Shown here: piece after piece, positions 60,141 through 64,000 of the stretch
Numbering within the stretch: position 1 is the first letter of the stretch
How the letters are laid out: every line of letters begins with the position of its first letter
Source: Bacteroidota bacterium
Lineage (GTDB): Bacteria > Bacteroidota > Bacteroidia > Chitinophagales > Saprospiraceae
Length of the DNA stretch: 64,000 nucleotides
Reading direction: 5' to 3'
Assembly: GCA_029781865.1 (NCBI GenBank)
Contig: JAKOVW010000039.1
Coordinates: 147,781 to 211,780 of the forward strand
The notes under the pieces: generated by a model
Databases searched by the model: none
Told to the model about the DNA's origin: nothing
The model's input: only the letters and a program-made list of their open reading frames with translations
Program-made: the position numbers and the translations under genes

Positions 60141-61640
60141 TTGAATATTGATAGGTCATTTGGCAAAAAGGGCACTCTTCTATTTGCAAATCAAAATTGG
60201 GTTACAGAATTTAGCCCAAAAATATGGGGATTTCAAAATGACTTATATTTATTTTATGGTATTAAGAAGAGCTTTGACGACAGCAGAATTGTAATTGTTA
60301 AGATGAACAATTTAGGCCAATTAGATAAGCAATATTTTGATAATGGTTATAAATATACTGATATCAATCTTACAAAAGGAATTGATTCATTTAATTTTCT
60401 GAAGGTTACAATTCAATTTTTACCAACAATTCACGATCAAATATTAATGTGTTCCTCAATGTCAAAAAAGGATTCTACCTCAAGAAGAGTATTACTTTGT
60501 ATAAAAATTGGCTTTAATGGCGAAGTTGATTCTACATTTGGAAATAATGGGAAACTTTGGATAGATAATGAAGATTTAGTTTTAGGCTCCAAATGTATTC
60601 TGGATTCCACTGGAAATATATATGTATCAAAATTAGAACAAGTTAAATCCAATAATGCGTATTTTGTTAAACTAGAAAAGTATTTATCAAACGGCAAACA
60701 GGATTTTACTTATGGTATTAATGGCAAAACTGAATTTGGCGTTAAATCAACAAGCAATCCAATGTTGGCTATTGATTCCTTTAGTAAACTTTATATTAGT
60801 TATACAGAGGATAGTATTATAAATATTAAGTCATTTGAGTCCAATGGCCAACCAAATTTTCTCTTCGGGATTAATGGTGCTATAAAATATGCAAATTTTA
60901 TTAACAATAGGATTGAAATAGCTAAAGATATGATTATTCATGACCAATATATTTATATTGAATACCTTTCACAAGGATTAAATTCAGAAGACGAGTGGGG
61001 AACAATTAAGATTGATAATCATGGCTATTTAATTAAAGACTTTGCCGATAAAGGTTTTTTAAAAATTACCAACTACATAGACCCAATTACGAACATTTAT
61101 ACTTCTTTCATTGGAGATTACATTGTTAGTGCAGGGAGTAGTAAAGTCAATGGAGGACAACTTTTAAGCACTGTATATACCCAAGATGGTACCTTTACTT
61201 CTAATTTAAATGAAAAATGGATACTGAATTACGACTCCTTAAAGTTTCAGCCTTATGCTTTCAGTTATAACGTTTTAAACGACAAACTATTTGTATTAGG
61301 AAGTTATTCTGATGCTTCCATTGTTCCAATTAATCTAGTTATCTTAAATCTTTTTTTAGATAAAACTACCAAAACAGAAAGCTCAAATTTAAAAGACAAT
61401 ATCACTTTGTTTCCAAATCCTGTAAAAAAGGAAATAAACATTACTTTGTCAAATAATTTGACTCAAATCACTGCAGTTGAGCTTTTAAATATTTTCGGGC
61501 AAGTTGTAATTGCAAATAATATTAAGTATGGTGATATGCATTGCAGAATTAATGTTGAAAATACTAAACCGGGAGTATATCTATTAAAATTAAGGAATAA
61601 TAAAAGGTTTATTGGTTCTGCAAAATTGATAATTGAATAA
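60141..61640 (+). pseudogene. T9SS type A delta-60-repeat protein cut off from its signal peptide by the IS
   Basis: 499 codons from the TTG duplicate. The body has repeated blades of the delta-60 type (DRSFGKKGTLLFAN, DSTFGNNGKLWIDN, DFTYGINGKTEFG, NFLFGINGAIKYAN), predicted to form a beta-propeller. A type A sorting domain follows (ITLFPNPVKKEINITL, IFGQVVIANN, GVYLLKLRNNKRF). Because the IS separates it from the signal peptide at 58817-58885, the protein can no longer enter the Sec/T9SS route unless the IS is lost. No other frame damage is seen, which indicates a recent event. Confidence 0.88.
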
Positions 61641-62065
61641 TTCGAGTTCTAAAAATAATAATTAGCTTGCCATCAATCATCAGATTATATTATACTACAA
61701 GGTAGACGGCAAAACGCCCATATACAGCTTTGCGTTTGAGTAAAGAAACAGTCATCACTTTCGAGTTGTTATTGGGAGTATTTGTCAAATTGATGACAAA
61801 TTGATTACAGGGTTGCAAAAAACTCTGGAATTCACCCTGTCAAAGCACTTCCAGATTCAAATGAATTTCCTGGTCAAAATAAATTGCTATATTTGGATGG
61901 AAATAGTGGTTCTGATAATAAAATGTGTATGCTGAATTTTATGACTTCTTTTGATAGCATGGAGGTTAGCAAGATGGAGGCTGGTGATGTGACAATGATT
62001 AGAAAGCAAAGTAACGTAATTAATATACATCATAGATTTATAGTCAGGTAAGTAAATATTAAACG
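61641..62065 (+). other. Intergenic stretch with a possible gene fragment (61797-62051)
   Basis: 425 bases without a full gene. From 61797 to 62051 one frame is open for 84 codons after a TGA and reads protein-like (SGIHPVKALPDSNEFPGQNK, then LLYLDGNSGSDNKM), but no good start codon exists. It may be the C-terminal remnant of a lost gene. Bases 61705-61739 share CATATA-ACA-CTTTGCGTTTG with 63270-63292. Confidence 0.3.
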
Positions 62066-62674
62066 ATGATCTGTTTTAAACCAAATCAACTAAATAATCA
62101 TATTCTTTGTTTGTTGCTGCTAGTAAGTACATCAAGTGTTTGTCAATTAAAATTAGGAGCTATATTCGGAATAAATTATAGCAATGTTAATACCAAGCTT
62201 GTGCCATCCGATGGATTTCAATATAACTATGCATACAGCTTTAGGGGTGGATTTCAATTAAATTATCAGATTGAAAATTGGAAGTTAACTTCTGGTATTT
62301 TGTTAACAGAACGTGCTACAAAAATAAGTCATTATTTAGGAGGAGAAAATGTTTCACAATATTTTGGTTTTATAGAATTTCCATTACTAATCTCAAGAAA
62401 TATTTATTCGAATAAATTGCAGTTAGGTTTTGGCATTGTAAATGCCTTCATGGGATCAACTCCTATTCATTTGATTGGTGAAAATAAATATGAAATTGAT
62501 TTGAAAACTTTAATTTATTGGAATATTAATGAGAATTTTGGACTAGAAGCCAGTTATTTATATGGAGGAGTTAATAATGTAATTGACAGTTCGGAGACTT
62601 ATTTGTTTTCCGTATTTAATATTTCGCTTTGTTATTCTTTCTTGAATATTCTCAAGGGTACTGAAAAAAAATAA
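62066..62674 (+). CDS. PorT-like outer-membrane beta-barrel protein
   Basis: A 202-residue protein with a signal peptide (to SSVCQ) and alternating beta strands ending in aromatics: LKLGAIFGINYSNV, AYSFRGGFQLNYQIENW, LTSGILLTERATKI, YFGFIEFPLLISRN, LQLGFGIVNAFMG, FGLEASYLYGGV. This is the pattern of small 8-strand PorT/OmpA-like barrels of Bacteroidota. The next gene starts 3 bp after its stop. Confidence 0.75.
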   Translation: MICFKPNQLNNHILCLLLLVSTSSVCQLKLGAIFGINYSNVNTKLVPSDGFQYNYAYSFRGGFQLNYQIENWKLTSGILLTERATKISHYLGGENVSQYFGFIEFPLLISRNIYSNKLQLGFGIVNAFMGSTPIHLIGENKYEIDLKTLIYWNINENFGLEASYLYGGVNNVIDSSETYLFSVFNISLCYSFLNILKGTEKK

Positions 62675-62677
62675 AAC

Positions 62678-63139
62678 ATGAAAATTATGCGTTACTCAAA
62701 TTATTTTATATTCTTATTATTGGCTATGTTTTCTTGTTCGGGGAATAATGATTCAAATAGAAAAGTAAGAATTCTAAATCTCGAATTAATTGAATTAAAT
62801 GAGCCTAACAAAATATTTGATTGGGACACAATTGATGGACCAGATTTATTTATAACAATATCTATTAATGACAAAGTTCGGTTTACTTCAAACAAAATGG
62901 AAAATCCAAATATTATAAATCCTCCAGTAACTTTCAAAATAGATTCAAATATAGTATTTCAAAGTATTTCTGATCAAATCAAATTAAATCTTTATGACAA
63001 GGATGATGGAAATGATCAATTAATTCTGAAAGATTTTAATTTCAATCCAGCATTATTCGAAGAATCTCCGTATTACGAAGTAATTACTTGCGCAGTTTGT
63101 TTTGCAACATTTAAAATCACTTACGGAATAGCTGACTAA
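62678..63139 (+). CDS. Lipoprotein of unknown function
   Basis: 153 residues with a lipoprotein signal (LLLAMFSC, Cys ~20). The mature part contains DWDTIDGPDLFITISIND and LNLYDKDDGNDQLILKDF, which resembles a C2-like calcium-binding beta sandwich (D-x-D loops). It follows the barrel gene by 3 bp, so both are probably co-transcribed. Confidence 0.6.
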   Translation: MKIMRYSNYFIFLLLAMFSCSGNNDSNRKVRILNLELIELNEPNKIFDWDTIDGPDLFITISINDKVRFTSNKMENPNIINPPVTFKIDSNIVFQSISDQIKLNLYDKDDGNDQLILKDFNFNPALFEESPYYEVITCAVCFATFKITYGIAD

Positions 63140-63245
63140 GTTTATATCCAAACTGGTCTAAAGTGAAAGAAGATTTGTATTTTAAATAGTTTGGTAAATT
63201 AATAAAATCCTCAACATCAAACTCAGGATACATTGCTTTTGCCAT

Positions 63246-63297
63246 GTTAGCACCGCAGATCACAAAGCACATATATACACTTTGCGTTTGCGGTAAC
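63246..63297. repeat. Imperfect inverted repeat (GTTA...TAAC)
   Basis: GTTAGCACCGCA...CAAAG and CTTTGCGTTTGCGGTAAC form imperfect arms around ATATATACA. Part of it recurs at 61705-61739. It recalls the attC sites of the array but the cores face the wrong way (GTT...AAC rather than AAC...GTT), so it is not called attC. Confidence 0.4.
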
Positions 63298-63447
63298 TTA
63301 TTTGTCAATGCCATTAAACTTTACAGGGAAAGAAATTATAAGGATAAATAGATTTGAATTCAATAAAATATCTTAAATTTAAGCTATGTTTGGTAATCAT
63401 TTTGCTGACGATTTACAGAGTCTATATGTGTAAAATCAACCTTTAAA

Positions 63448-64000
63448 ATGCCTCTTCTCCTTTTATTAGTTGTATTCTTTTTAGCTAAATATGATCTGAA
63501 TTGCCAAAAGCATGATTATACTTGGTTATGGGGCTATGATCGGAGTGATTTAATGAATGATTCTGTTTATGGGACGACCATAATGGATTTTAATACATTG
63601 GATTTAATTCCTAAAATTTATTATGATGGTAAAAAAATCCTGGATTTTGATATGTCAGACGGAATTAATTGCATCTCAGACAGCAACGGAATGTATCAAT
63701 TTTCATTCAATGGAGAAGAGTTTGAAAATTTCAAAAATAAATTAATTAAGAACTCTCAATCACTCTACAATTTGGGTTTTGACGAAGACATTTGTTGGGC
63801 AGGTGGTAACGGTGGCTTGATAATTCCTAATTTTAGTAAACCGAATAGTTATTTAGTTTACTTCATGGTCTGCAATTTCTTCAGAACCTCACCTCCACAT
63901 ACAGGTGGATTCAAATTGATTCAATGTGAAATTGATATGAACTTAAATAATGGAGAGGGGGAAATGATAAATAAAGGGAAGGTAATTTTTAAAGATACAC
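63448..64000 (+). CDS. Secreted protein, N-terminal part (3' truncated by window)
   Basis: ATG 63448 opens a frame that runs off the right edge (184 codons seen). A hydrophobic start (PLLLLLVVFFLA) is followed by HDYTWLWGYDRSD, YGTTIMDFNTLDLIPKIYYDG, INCISDSNGMYQFSFNGEE and ICWAGGNGGLIIPN, a pattern known from the N-termini of secreted Saprospiraceae proteins that carry T9SS domains at the other end. The C-terminus and any sorting domain are outside the window. Confidence 0.65.
   Translation, partial: MPLLLLLVVFFLAKYDLNCQKHDYTWLWGYDRSDLMNDSVYGTTIMDFNTLDLIPKIYYDGKKILDFDMSDGINCISDSNGMYQFSFNGEEFENFKNKLIKNSQSLYNLGFDEDICWAGGNGGLIIPNFSKPNSYLVYFMVCNFFRTSPPHTGGFKLIQCEIDMNLNNGEGEMINKGKVIFKDT

Noticed and set aside
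63246..63297. Further attC site
   Set aside because: The cores face inward-out (GTTA...TAAC) compared with attC (AAC...GTT), and no cassette partner end is found.
63117..63314. 65-codon minus-strand ORF (FDVEDFINLPNYLKYKSSF)
   Set aside because: It overlaps the end of the lipoprotein gene and an inverted repeat. The C-terminal part looks slightly protein-like, perhaps a relic, but there is not enough to call a gene.

Overview
The window reads as chromosomal DNA of a Bacteroidota bacterium, most likely of the Saprospiraceae type. The reasons are AT-rich coding sequence, many secreted proteins with type IX secretion (T9SS) sorting domains of both type A (short C-terminal domain) and type B (gliding-motility-associated CHU_C domain), and HYR-like and CDS-type cysteine repeats typical of that group. 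No rRNA or housekeeping operon is present, so the species cannot be fixed.

Layout. (1) 1-6.8 kb: the end of a prohibitin-like gene, then a heavy-metal region with a metal-binding lipoprotein, an odd tRNA-like sequence, a membrane-anchored AlbA_2 protein, a secreted protein, a CadA/ZntA-type P1B-ATPase (with DKTRT in place of DKTGT), a T9SS type A protein, a decayed second copy of the ATPase C-terminus and a CDF exporter. (2) 7-18 kb: a mobile-element-like segment with RadC, an ardC antirestriction gene split by a complete group II intron (8006-10543, RT-maturase-HNH), a PD-(D/E)XK nuclease-like gene coupled to a PIN-like gene, and a large conjugative-type ATPase. (3) 18.0-18.25 kb: short palindromic repeats. 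(4) 18.4-38.65 kb: five giant tandem paralogous T9SS type B surface proteins, apparently one 20 kb operon, with long near-identical blocks in copies 1, 2 and 4. (5) 38.9-39.3 kb: tRNA-Ile, a decayed tRNA and tRNA-Ala.

(6) 39.79-54.39 kb is the most notable part: an array of about 15 integron-type gene cassettes separated by 15 attC-like sites. In most cassettes the bases at the cassette start are the reverse complement of those at its end, as expected from integron cassette structure (the attC of a circular cassette is made from both its ends). All cassette genes lie on the + strand. No integron integrase is visible, so this is a CALIN-type (integrase-less) array in Bacteroidota. Its cargo is mostly unknown, but includes signalling and possible phage-defence proteins: a pentapeptide/TIR-like protein, a three-gene J-domain cassette, a class III cyclase-like protein, a putAbiC-like membrane protein and a DisA_N/DAC-like nucleotide cyclase homologue.

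(7) 54.4-64 kb: a faint transposase-like remnant, T9SS type A proteins, a second RadC, an intact IS3-family element (58886-60140, 3-bp duplication TTG) that cuts the signal peptide off a T9SS protein, a PorT-like barrel protein, a lipoprotein and the start of another secreted protein that runs off the right edge.

All assignments come from reading the sequence and remembered family motifs; no database search was run.
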